Below are positions 14,585-21,993 of a stretch of 64,000 bases of DNA, one piece after another (position 1 is the stretch's first letter; each line of letters opens with the position of its first letter). Origin of the DNA: Luteimonas sp. MC1572. GTDB taxonomy: Bacteria > Pseudomonadota > Gammaproteobacteria > Xanthomonadales > Xanthomonadaceae. A model generated the notes under the pieces. That model was not told the origin of the DNA, searched no databases, and saw nothing but the letters and a program-made list of their open reading frames with translations. A program made the translations under genes and the position numbers. The DNA lies in the NCBI RefSeq assembly GCF_016615815.1, contig NZ_CP067112.1, positions 62,001-126,000 of the forward strand. The letters are read 5' to 3'.

Positions 14585-15754
14585 ATGAATGACGCCCTGC
14601 CCGTGGTCCGCCTGCGCAACGCCTGGCGGTCCAGCCATCCGTGGATCTTCCAGAAGCTGGTCGAAAAGCCCAATCCGCGCCCCAAGCCCGGCGCCATCGT
14701 CGACGTGCTCAACGTCGACGGCGAGTGGATCGGCCGCGGCTTCTACAACGGCCATTCGCGGATCGCGGTGCGCATCCTCGAGATCGATCCCGACGTCACG
14801 ATCGATGCCGCCTGGTTCGCGCGCAAGATCGCCGCCGCCGTGGCGCTGCGCCGCGAGGTGCTGCGCCTGGACGAGGTGGGTGACGCCTGGCGGGTGGTGC
14901 ACAGCGAGGGCGACGGCCTCAGCGGCCTGGTGGTGGACCGCTACGCCGACCTGCTGGTCATCGAGCTGTTCAGCGCCGGCATGTTCCGCCATCGCGAATG
15001 GATCATGGACGCGCTGCGCGCGCAGTTCCCGGGCTGCCGCTTCCACGTGTCCGCCGACGAGCACGTGCAGAAGCAGGAGAGCTTCGACTTCCACGGCACC
15101 AGCACCACCGAGCCGGCGCTGATCACCGAGCACGGCATCCGCTTCCGCGCCGATCCCGCTGGCGCGCACAAGACCGGCTTCTTCGCCGACCAGCGCGACA
15201 ACCGCGAGTGGCTGAGCCGCCAGGTGGCCGGCAAGCGCGTGCTGGACCTGTGCTGCAACACCGGCGGCTTCGCGGTGTATTCGGCGGTGCGCGGCGCGGC
15301 GGACGTCACCGGCGTGGACATCGACGCCGACGTGATCGAGCTCGCCAAGGGCAACGCGCGGCTCAACAACGTGCGCCCGCGTTTCGTGCAGGCCGACATC
15401 TTCCCGTGGCTGCGCGATGCCGCCAACGCCGGCGACCAGTACGACGTGGTGATCCTGGACCCGGCCAAGATGACCCGCGACCGCGAGCAGGTGATCCCCG
15501 CGCTCAAGAAATACCTCGACATGAACAAGCTCGCGCTCGGCGTGGTCAAGCCGGGCGGCCTGCTGGCGACGTTCTCGTGCACGGGGCTGGTGAGCGAGGA
15601 GCAGTTCCTCGACATGCTGCGGCGCGCGGCGTACTTCTCCAACCGCACCGTGCAGGTGCTGAAGGTCTCCGGTGCCGGCCCGGACCACCCGTTCATGGCC
15701 CACGCGCAGGAATCGCGCTACCTCAAGGCGGTGTTCTGCCGCGTGCTGGACTGA
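14585..15754 (+). CDS. rlmI: RlmI-type 23S rRNA (cytosine-C5) methyltransferase
   Basis: 389 aa, close to the 396 aa of E. coli RlmI. An N-terminal PUA-like RNA-binding domain (VRLRNAWRSSHPWIFQKLVE...KPGAIVDVLN) is followed by a linker domain. The C-terminal Rossmann methyltransferase has DLCCNTGGFAVYSA (SAM-binding motif I), GVDIDADVIELAK (motif II), VVILDPAKMTRD (motif IV) and FSCTGLVSEEQF, where the Cys is the expected nucleophile. E. coli RlmI makes m5C1962 in 23S rRNA; the same target is inferred. The 3' end overlaps the convergent DUF488 gene by 32 bp. Confidence 0.88.
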   Translation: MNDALPVVRLRNAWRSSHPWIFQKLVEKPNPRPKPGAIVDVLNVDGEWIGRGFYNGHSRIAVRILEIDPDVTIDAAWFARKIAAAVALRREVLRLDEVGDAWRVVHSEGDGLSGLVVDRYADLLVIELFSAGMFRHREWIMDALRAQFPGCRFHVSADEHVQKQESFDFHGTSTTEPALITEHGIRFRADPAGAHKTGFFADQRDNREWLSRQVAGKRVLDLCCNTGGFAVYSAVRGAADVTGVDIDADVIELAKGNARLNNVRPRFVQADIFPWLRDAANAGDQYDVVILDPAKMTRDREQVIPALKKYLDMNKLALGVVKPGGLLATFSCTGLVSEEQFLDMLRRAAYFSNRTVQVLKVSGAGPDHPFMAHAQESRYLKAVFCRVLD

Positions 15755-16094
15755 GGTATTCGGCCAGCGCCACCGCGTTGTTGTGCGCCTCGTCGTGGGC
15801 GGCATAGAGCAGGGTGGCGTTGGCACCGTGGCCGAGCGCCTTGCGCAGCTCCGCCACCGCATCGGGATTGGCATCCAGCTCGGCGAAGTAGCGGCGCTTG
15901 AACTCCGCCCACTTCGCCGGTTCGTGGCCGAACCAGGCGCGCAGCGCGTCGCTGGGCGCCACCGACTTCACCCAGGGCACGCCGTCCAGGTCCGCCCTGG
16001 ACTTGCCACGCGGCCACAGCCGGTCGACCAGCACCCGATGACCCTCGCCGCGCGCAGCCGCGGCCTCGTAGACGCGTCGGACATGCAGTTGCAT
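15723..16094 (-). CDS. DUF488 family protein
   Basis: 123 aa on the minus strand from ATG 16094, which has GGAGGTGG 5 nt upstream. It shows the DUF488 pattern: HVRRVYE at the start, GHRVLVDRLWPRGKSRADL, then WVKSVAPSDALRAWFGHEPAKWAEFKRRYFAEL and a C-terminal LLYAAHDEAHNNAVALAEYL. The family is about 115-125 aa and has conserved Arg and Asp residues but no proven reaction. Its 3' end overlaps the methyltransferase gene by 32 bp, so antisense transcripts are possible. Confidence 0.9.
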   Translation of the reverse strand: MQLHVRRVYEAAAARGEGHRVLVDRLWPRGKSRADLDGVPWVKSVAPSDALRAWFGHEPAKWAEFKRRYFAELDANPDAVAELRKALGHGANATLLYAAHDEAHNNAVALAEYLSPARGRTPP

Positions 16095-16147
16095 CGCACC
16101 ACCTCCCGGCAAATGCCCGCGGTCGCAGCCGCTGCGACCGCCCCGGC

Positions 16148-16153
16148 TACACT
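16148..16153 (+). promoter_or_regulatory. -10 box of a probable leaderless promoter
   Basis: TACACT with 6 nt to the rmuC ATG and no ribosome-binding site in the interval. Confidence 0.5.
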
Positions 16154-16159
16154 GGACGC

Positions 16160-17521
16160 ATGAATGTAGAGACCTTGTTGATGCTGGTACTGGCGGCCGT
16201 GGCCGTCGCGATCGTGCTGCTGGTGGTGCTGCTGCTGCGTCGCCCCGAGGCGGTGCTGGCATCGCTCAGCCTGAAGCTTGAGGACGCCCTGCGCGAAGAG
16301 CAGCGCGGCGGCCGCACCGAGCTGCGCCAGCAGCTAGACAGCCTGTCCACCGCGCAGGGCCAGCGCATCGACGGCTTTGCCGCGCGCCTGACCGAGTTCA
16401 GCACCCGCACCGACCAGCGCCTCGACGTGCTGCGCGAGGCGCTGGGCGAGGACGCCCGCAAGGCGCGCAGCGAAGGCGCCGACACCCAGCAGCGGCTGGG
16501 CGAGTCGCTCGGCCAGCGCCTGGCCGAACTCACCCAGCGCAACGAGCAGCGCATCGGCGAGCTGCGCGCCACGCTGGAATCGCAGCTCAAATCGCTGCAG
16601 GCCGACAACGCCGAAAAGCTCGAGCAGATGCGCGCCACCGTCGACGAAAAGCTGCAGTCCACGCTCAACACGCGCCTGGATGCGTCGTTCAAGATCGTCT
16701 CCGAGCGCCTGGAGCAGGTGCAGCGCGGACTGGGCGAGATGCAGCAGCTGGCCACCGGCGTCGGCGACCTGAAGCGCGTGCTCACCAACGTCAAGACGCG
16801 CGGGATTTTCGGCGAGGTGCAGCTGGGCGCGCTGCTCGAGCAGGTGCTCACCATCGAGCAGTACGAGACCAACTGCATCACCGTGCCGGGCACCGGCGAG
16901 CGCGTCGAATTCGCGGTGCGCCTGCCGGGTTCGCAGCCCGACCAGCCGATCCGCCTGCCGATCGACGCCAAGTTCCCGCGCGAGGATTACGAGCGCCTGC
17001 TCGACGCCCAGGACCGCGCCGATGCCGAGGCGGTCATCGCCTCCGGCAACGCGCTGGAGCGCCAGGTGCGGCTGGAGGCCAAGCGCATCCGCGACAAGTA
17101 CCTGGCGCCGCCGCACACCACCGATTTCGGGCTGATGTTCCTGCCCACCGAAGGCCTGTACGCCGAGGTGCTGCGCCGGCCGGGGCTGTTCGAGGCCTTG
17201 CAGCGCGACTTCCGCGTGACCCTGGTCGGGCCGACCACGCTGCTGGCGCTGCTCAACAGCCTGCAGATGGGCTTCCGCACGCTGGCCATCGAGAAGCGCT
17301 CCAGCGAGGTCTGGCAGCTGCTGGCGGCGGTGAAGGGCGAGTTCGGCAAGTTCGCCGGCGTGCTGGAAAAAGCCACCACGCAGATAGACACCGTGCAGAA
17401 CAGCATCAAGCAGGCCGGCGTGCGCACGCGTGCCATCGAACGCCAGCTGCGCGGCGTTGAGACCCTGCCGGGAGTCGAGGTCGAAGCGACGCCGCTGCTG
17501 GGCGATGACTCGCCGGGGTGA
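16160..17521 (+). CDS. rmuC: DNA recombination protein RmuC
   Basis: 453 aa. A single N-terminal membrane anchor (residues 4-26, LLMLVLAAVAVAIVLLVVLLL) is followed by a long coiled coil to about residue 200 (repeated QR-L-x-E-L pattern) and the RmuC domain. The latter contains the PD-(D/E)xK-like core GIFGEVQLGALLEQVL and RLPIDAKFPREDYERLL, then FLPTEGLYAEVLRRP and LVGPTTLLALLNSLQMGFRT. RmuC limits inversion between short repeats in E. coli and has more recently been linked to processing of DNA-protein crosslinks. It is complete. Confidence 0.95.
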   Translation: MNVETLLMLVLAAVAVAIVLLVVLLLRRPEAVLASLSLKLEDALREEQRGGRTELRQQLDSLSTAQGQRIDGFAARLTEFSTRTDQRLDVLREALGEDARKARSEGADTQQRLGESLGQRLAELTQRNEQRIGELRATLESQLKSLQADNAEKLEQMRATVDEKLQSTLNTRLDASFKIVSERLEQVQRGLGEMQQLATGVGDLKRVLTNVKTRGIFGEVQLGALLEQVLTIEQYETNCITVPGTGERVEFAVRLPGSQPDQPIRLPIDAKFPREDYERLLDAQDRADAEAVIASGNALERQVRLEAKRIRDKYLAPPHTTDFGLMFLPTEGLYAEVLRRPGLFEALQRDFRVTLVGPTTLLALLNSLQMGFRTLAIEKRSSEVWQLLAAVKGEFGKFAGVLEKATTQIDTVQNSIKQAGVRTRAIERQLRGVETLPGVEVEATPLLGDDSPG

Positions 17522-17534
17522 TGGCGTGAAAGAT

Positions 17535-17555
17535 GCGCCGCGGTTGACGCGGCGC
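17535..17555. terminator. Hairpin between convergent rmuC and mlaA
   Basis: GCGCCGCG and CGCGGCGC form a perfect 8-bp stem with a 5-nt loop just after the rmuC stop and just before the mlaA stop. There is no T tract; it probably serves both directions. Confidence 0.55.
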
Positions 17556-17560
17556 GTGGA

Positions 17561-18649
17561 TTACGGCGAAGGCGTACCCGGCACGATCGGCATCACGTCC
17601 ACCGGCACCGTGGCGTCGTCGTCCTCGAACAGGTAGTCCGGCAGGCCGTCCTCGTTGTCATCGCCTTCGCGGATGCGGTCGCCGTGGATCTGGTAGTCGC
17701 GGCGCTGCATCCACGCGTCGCGCACCAGCGCGTACTCGTCGGCGGCACCTTCGCGCAGGCGGTCGACCGCGAACAGCTGGGTACGCACGTCGACCAGCTG
17801 CAGGCCCTGCAGGAACACGCGCACGCTGTCCTCTTCCACCTGGCGCACCGGCGACAGCGGGCCGTCGCCGACCAGCCCGAACGCGTCGCGCACCGTGCGC
17901 GGCCCGAACAGCGGCAGCTCCAGGAAGCGCGAGCTCTTCCAGCCCCACACGCCCAGCGTCTGGCCGAAGTCCTCGCTGCGGTTGGGGATGCCCATGCGCG
18001 TGGCCGGGTCGAACAGGCCGCCGACGCCGATGGTGGCGTTCACCAGGAAGCGGCCCAGCGACTGCCCGGACTGCTTGGGCCGGCCCTGCAGCAGCGCGTT
18101 CACCGCGCTCGACGGCTGGCCGAGGTTGTTGAAGAAGTTGGACACGCCCAGCCGCATCGGCCGCGGCACCACTTTCACGTAGGCGCGCGCCAGCGGCGTT
18201 GCGATCGCGCGGTCGACCACGTTGTTGAAGCTGTGCACCTTGCGGTTCCACGGCTCCCAGGGGTCCAGCGCGCGCGGCGACTTGGCGGGCTCCGGCAGGG
18301 TCGCGTCGGCCACCGGGTCGTAGGGCGCGGCGCCCCAGATGGCGTCGTAGTCGAGCTCGGCGTCGGTGCGCTGGTCGACCGCAAGTGCGGCGATGCCCGG
18401 TGCAGCGGCGCCCGCGTCGCCACCGCCCACGCCGACGTCCCCGTCCGGCAGCGGCGCGAGGCCGTTATCGACGGCCAGGGCAACCGGCGTGCCATCCACG
18501 GCCACGGACGCCTGCGCCGGCACCGCTTCCACCGGGCCCGGTGCCGGCTCTGACACGCCGCGCGAGGGGTTGCCCGCGCAGCCGGCGAGGATCAGCGCGG
18601 CAAGCAGGACGGCGCTGGTGTGCAGGACAGGCTTGGCGGCAGGAGTCAT
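17561..18649 (-). CDS. mlaA: Outer-membrane lipoprotein MlaA (VacJ)
   Basis: 362 aa on the minus strand. A signal peptide with lipobox ILAGC leads to a lipid-modified Cys. About 100 residues of Ala/Pro/Asp-rich linker precede the VacJ domain: DPWEPWNRKVHSFNNVVDRAI, NFFNNLGQPSSAVNALLQG, FLVNATIGVGGLFDPA and EDFGQTLGVWG. MlaA forms a ring in the outer membrane and removes mislocalised phospholipid from the outer leaflet, handing it to MlaC. It is longer than E. coli MlaA (251 aa) because of the N-terminal linker and an acidic C-terminal tail. It is the last gene of the mlaFEDCBA operon. Confidence 0.93.
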   Translation of the reverse strand: MTPAAKPVLHTSAVLLAALILAGCAGNPSRGVSEPAPGPVEAVPAQASVAVDGTPVALAVDNGLAPLPDGDVGVGGGDAGAAAPGIAALAVDQRTDAELDYDAIWGAAPYDPVADATLPEPAKSPRALDPWEPWNRKVHSFNNVVDRAIATPLARAYVKVVPRPMRLGVSNFFNNLGQPSSAVNALLQGRPKQSGQSLGRFLVNATIGVGGLFDPATRMGIPNRSEDFGQTLGVWGWKSSRFLELPLFGPRTVRDAFGLVGDGPLSPVRQVEEDSVRVFLQGLQLVDVRTQLFAVDRLREGAADEYALVRDAWMQRRDYQIHGDRIREGDDNEDGLPDYLFEDDDATVPVDVMPIVPGTPSP

Positions 18650-18673
18650 GGTGGCGTTCTGGGAAAGGGCGGG

Positions 18674-18967
18674 TCAGCGCGCGAACGCGAGCTGGTCATC
18701 GAGACGGTACGCGGCGCGCAGCTCGGCCAGGCCGGCGGGCAGGCCGTCGATGGCGATGCCGTCGCCGTCCGCAACGCCCAGCTCGGCCAGCAGCGCCAGA
18801 CCGGCACTGTCCAGCTTCGAGACCTGGCGTACGTCGAAACGCCGCGCGCCGGAACGCAGCGGTTGTGCCGCCTGCCAGAGCGCGGGCACGTGCGCCCGCA
18901 GCAACGCGCCGGTGAACACCAGCGCGTCGCCGTCGCGGCTTACGCCGGCGTCAGTTGGTGCCGGCAT
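18674..18967 (-). CDS. mlaB: STAS-domain protein MlaB
   Basis: 97 aa on the minus strand, overlapping mlaC by 17 bp. The STAS pattern is DALVFTGALLRAHVPALWQAA, RFDVRQVSKLDSAGLALLAELG (the S/T site with the D-S-A-G loop) and a C-terminal helix. MlaB binds and regulates the MlaF ATPase on the cytoplasmic side. Assignment rests on the fold and operon position because STAS sequences diverge strongly. Confidence 0.85.
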   Translation of the reverse strand: MPAPTDAGVSRDGDALVFTGALLRAHVPALWQAAQPLRSGARRFDVRQVSKLDSAGLALLAELGVADGDGIAIDGLPAGLAELRAAYRLDDQLAFAR

Positions 18968-19619
18968 CGGCCTGCACGCGGCCGGCGCTCAGGTCGGCGG
19001 CCACGTCGCGGATCGACTTGCGGCTGAGCGGGGTGTCGAACTGCTGGCGGAAGGTCTGCACGAACGACACGCCCTCCACCATCACGTCGAACACCTTCCA
19101 CTTGCCGCCGACGTTGCGCATCAGGTAGTCGACCGGGATCGGTTCGCCGCCCGAGCGCAGCATCTCGCTGGCCACGCGCACGCCGGCACCGCGCGGCAGC
19201 GCGGTTTCGGACTTCACGCGCACCCGCAGGCGGGTGTTGAAGTCGAGCAGCGACGAGCCGTAGCGGCGCATCAGGTTCTCGGCCAGCGCGTCGGAGAACA
19301 CCTTGACGTCGGCATCGGCGGCGCCGCGGCCGTGGCGGCCCAGCACCTGGCGCGCCGCGTATTCGCGGTCGAACATCTGGTCGAACTCGCTGGTGATGAA
19401 CGCCTGCAGCTTGCCGCGGTCGGCGCTGAACTCGGCGCGGCGCGACTCCAGCGTGGCCAGCACGCGGGTGCTGTTGTCGAGCACCATCTGGCTGGGCGAG
19501 CCCTGCGCCGCGGTGGCGGCCGGCTTGGCGGCGGCGGTCTGGGCCTGTGCCGAAAGCGGCGCGGCCACGGCCAGCGCAGCAGCGATGGCGAGGGGAAGCA
19601 GGATCTGGCGTGCCGTCAT
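18951..19619 (-). CDS. mlaC: Periplasmic phospholipid-binding protein MlaC
   Basis: 222 aa on the minus strand with a signal peptide (ILLPLAIAAALAVAAPLSAQA). The mature protein shows the Ttg2D/MlaC features: SQMVLDNSTRVLATLESRR, ITSEFDQMFDREYAARQVLGRHGR, ENLMRRYGSSLLDF, VDYLMRNVGGKWKVFDVMVEGVSFVQTFRQQF. MlaC ferries phospholipid between MlaA and MlaD. Its start overlaps the mlaD stop by 4 bases. Confidence 0.95.
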   Translation of the reverse strand: MTARQILLPLAIAAALAVAAPLSAQAQTAAAKPAATAAQGSPSQMVLDNSTRVLATLESRRAEFSADRGKLQAFITSEFDQMFDREYAARQVLGRHGRGAADADVKVFSDALAENLMRRYGSSLLDFNTRLRVRVKSETALPRGAGVRVASEMLRSGGEPIPVDYLMRNVGGKWKVFDVMVEGVSFVQTFRQQFDTPLSRKSIRDVAADLSAGRVQADAGTN

Positions 19620-20167
19620 GGGATGGTCTCCGGGGGGGGCGAGGCGGTAACGGGGTCGGGCGTGGTGGTGTCGGGCGTTGCGGCCGCACCGGTCGCGGCA
19701 TCATCGCCGCCACCGCTGAACATGTACTTGCCGACCATCTGCATCAGGTCGACGGCGGGCTGGGTGTAGACCAGCTCTTCGCCGGGCTTGAGCACTTCCA
19801 TGTCGCCGCCGGGCTGCATGCCGACGTAGCTTTCGCCGAGCAGGCCGCCGGTGAGGATGCCGGCCGAGGTGTCCACCGGGATCTCGTTGTAGCGGCTGTC
19901 GATGTCCATGGTCACGATGGAGTCGAACTTGACCGGATCAAGGGTGATGCCCGACACGCGGCCGATGCTCACGCCGCCGATCTTGACCGCGGCGTTGGGC
20001 CGCAGCTGCCCCAGGTTGGTGAAGCGCGCGGTCAGCTCGTAGCTGTCGCGCGACAGCCCGAAGCGGCCGTTGGTGGAGGCGATCGCCAGCACCAGCAGCG
20101 ACGCCATCGCCAGCAGCAGGAACGCACCGACCGCGAATTCAACGCGGGGACCACGTGAAGTACTCAT
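19616..20167 (-). CDS. mlaD: MCE-domain protein MlaD
   Basis: 183 aa on the minus strand. One N-terminal membrane anchor (FAVGAFLLLAMASLLVLAIAS), then a single MCE domain (YELTARFTNLGQLRPNAAVKIGGVSIGRV, ILTGGLLGESYVGMQPGG). The C-terminal tail after VDLMQMVGKYMF is Pro/Thr-rich. MlaD forms a hexameric ring on the MlaE permease and receives or releases lipid. Length matches E. coli MlaD (183 aa). Confidence 0.95.
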   Translation of the reverse strand: MSTSRGPRVEFAVGAFLLLAMASLLVLAIASTNGRFGLSRDSYELTARFTNLGQLRPNAAVKIGGVSIGRVSGITLDPVKFDSIVTMDIDSRYNEIPVDTSAGILTGGLLGESYVGMQPGGDMEVLKPGEELVYTQPAVDLMQMVGKYMFSGGGDDAATGAAATPDTTTPDPVTASPPPETIP

Positions 20168-20198
20168 TGTAAAACCTCGGGAAAGCGGGTGTGCGCGT

Positions 20199-20948
20199 TC
20201 ATCGGAACAGCAGCGCGGACAGGACGAAGTTGAACATCAGCACCAGCAACGAGGCGTTGACGACCGCGCGCGTGGTGGCCAGCGATGTGCCTTCGATGGT
20301 CGGCTCGGCGTGGAAGCCCACGTAGGCCGCCACCAGTGCGGCCGTGCCGCCGAACACCGCCGACTTCATGAACGCCACCAGGAAATCGTCGCGGAAATCG
20401 ACCGCATCGCGCAGCGTCTGCCAGAACCCGCCGTTGTCGATGCCCAGCACCTGCACCGCCTCGAACCAGCTCGCGGTGAGCGCCAGGCTCACGAAGAACG
20501 CCGTGAGCAGCGGCACCGCGATCACCGCCGCCCAGAAGCGCGGCGCCACCGCCTTGGCGATCGGGTCGATGGCCATCAGCCCCAGCGCCTGGATCTGGTC
20601 GGTGGCGCGCATCAGCGCCAGCTCGGCGGCGATCGACGAGCCGGCGCGGCCCACGAACAGCAGCGCGGTGAGCACCGGCGCAAGCTCGCGGTACAGGCCA
20701 AGCCCGATCAGCACGCTCACCTGGCTCGACGCGCCGTAGGTCTCCAGCGCGCGGTAGCCCAGCAGCGTCAGCGACAGGCCCACGAACGCGCCGCCCACGG
20801 CGATGATCGGCAGGCTGCGCGCACCGATCTTGTAGATCTCGCGCGTCAGCTCGACGAAGAAGTCGGCGGTCGGCTTCGACGCCCGCAGCACCGACAGCGA
20901 GAACAGCCCGGCGCGGCCCAGCGAGCGCGTGGCTTCGACAAACGGCAT
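20199..20948 (-). CDS. mlaE: Phospholipid ABC permease MlaE
   Basis: 249 aa on the minus strand with five to six membrane segments. It has the MlaE family signature around VGRAGSSIAAELALMRATDQIQALGLMAIDPI and KSAVFGGTAALVAAYVGF. It forms the membrane core of the MlaFEDB transporter. The start overlaps the mlaF stop in a TGATG arrangement, and 31 bp separate it from mlaD. Confidence 0.95.
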   Translation of the reverse strand: MPFVEATRSLGRAGLFSLSVLRASKPTADFFVELTREIYKIGARSLPIIAVGGAFVGLSLTLLGYRALETYGASSQVSVLIGLGLYRELAPVLTALLFVGRAGSSIAAELALMRATDQIQALGLMAIDPIAKAVAPRFWAAVIAVPLLTAFFVSLALTASWFEAVQVLGIDNGGFWQTLRDAVDFRDDFLVAFMKSAVFGGTAALVAAYVGFHAEPTIEGTSLATTRAVVNASLLVLMFNFVLSALLFR

Positions 20949-21763
20949 CAGCGCGCCTCCATGGTCTGCGTGGCCCGGGTCTCGACCGCATCGAACGCGA
21001 TCGGGCCGTCCGGTTCGCCGCGCAGGAACTGCAGCAGCAGCGGGTCGTTGCTGGCCTCGAGCTCGGCCGGCGTGCCGGTGAACACGATGCGGCCGTCGGC
21101 GATCACGATCGCCTGGTCGGCGATCGGCAGGGTTTCGTGCACGTGGTGGCTCACGATCACGCTGGTCAGGCCAAGGCTGGCGTTGAGGCGCGCGATCAGG
21201 CTCATGATCACGCCCGAGGCGATCGGGTCCAGCCCGGTCAGCGGCTCGTCGTAGACCATCAGCGGCGGGTCGAGTGCCAGCGCACGCGCCAGCGCCACGC
21301 GCCGCGCCATGCCGCCGGACAGCTCGCGCGGGTACAGATCCGCGGCGGCGCGCAGGCCCACCGCGTGCAGCTTCATGCGCACCAGGCGGTCGATCACCGG
21401 CTTCGGCAGGCGGGTGTGGGTGCGCAGCGGCAGCGCCACGTTCTCGGCGGCGGTGAGGTCGGTGAGCAGGCCGTTGCCCTGCAGCAGCACGCCGATCGAC
21501 TTGCGCAGCTCCAGCAGCGCGCGCTGTTTGCGCGGCACGGCCTGGCCCAGCACCTCCACCGTGCCCGCGGCCGGCGGCAGCTCGCCGGTGAGCGCGGCCA
21601 GCAGCGTCGACTTGCCGCTGCCGGACGGGCCGAGCACGGCGGTGATGCTGCCGCGCTGCACCGCCAGGTCGATGCCGGACAGGATGGTGCGCGCGCCACG
21701 GTCCAGCTGCACGCCGGAAAGGCGCACGGCGGTGTCCGGCATGGGCAGTGCGGTGTCGGGCAT
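20948..21763 (-). CDS. mlaF: Phospholipid ABC transporter ATPase MlaF
   Basis: 271 aa on the minus strand if begun at ATG 21763 (MPDTALPMPDTAVRL; ATG 21742 is an alternative). ABC motifs are complete: GPSGSGKST (Walker A), VLLQGNGLLTDL (Q loop), LSGGMARRVALARALALDP (signature), LMVYDEPLTGLDP (Walker B) and SHHVHET (switch His). This is the first gene of the mlaFEDCBA operon. The frame stays open upstream to 21961 without a credible start. It is divergent from recC, with about 230 bp in between for both promoters. Confidence 0.93.
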   Translation of the reverse strand: MPDTALPMPDTAVRLSGVQLDRGARTILSGIDLAVQRGSITAVLGPSGSGKSTLLAALTGELPPAAGTVEVLGQAVPRKQRALLELRKSIGVLLQGNGLLTDLTAAENVALPLRTHTRLPKPVIDRLVRMKLHAVGLRAAADLYPRELSGGMARRVALARALALDPPLMVYDEPLTGLDPIASGVIMSLIARLNASLGLTSVIVSHHVHETLPIADQAIVIADGRIVFTGTPAELEASNDPLLLQFLRGEPDGPIAFDAVETRATQTMEAR

Positions 21764-21981
21764 CGTGTCGTGCAACTCGAAGGGGGCGGCGACGGACAAA
21801 ATCCGGCGAATGATGTGGCGCAGCGCCTGAATGCGGGCGGAGTGCCGGAATCCGTGGGGGCGGGGATTATCGCGCACTCGCCACCGCCAACGGGCGGCGG
21901 GCGTGGAATGCAGCGTATGCGGCTGCGGGCGCGCAGGCTGTCCACGCGGCGCGCGTATCACCGGCTGCGACCGTGCTCCGG

Positions 21982-21987
21982 CATCAT
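21982..21987 (+). promoter_or_regulatory. Weak -10-like box at leaderless spacing, recC
   Basis: CATCAT lies 6 nt before the recC ATG, the same spacing as the stronger boxes at rlmI, rmuC and 63 kb. Sequence match is weaker. Confidence 0.3.
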
Positions 21988-21993
21988 GGCCGC

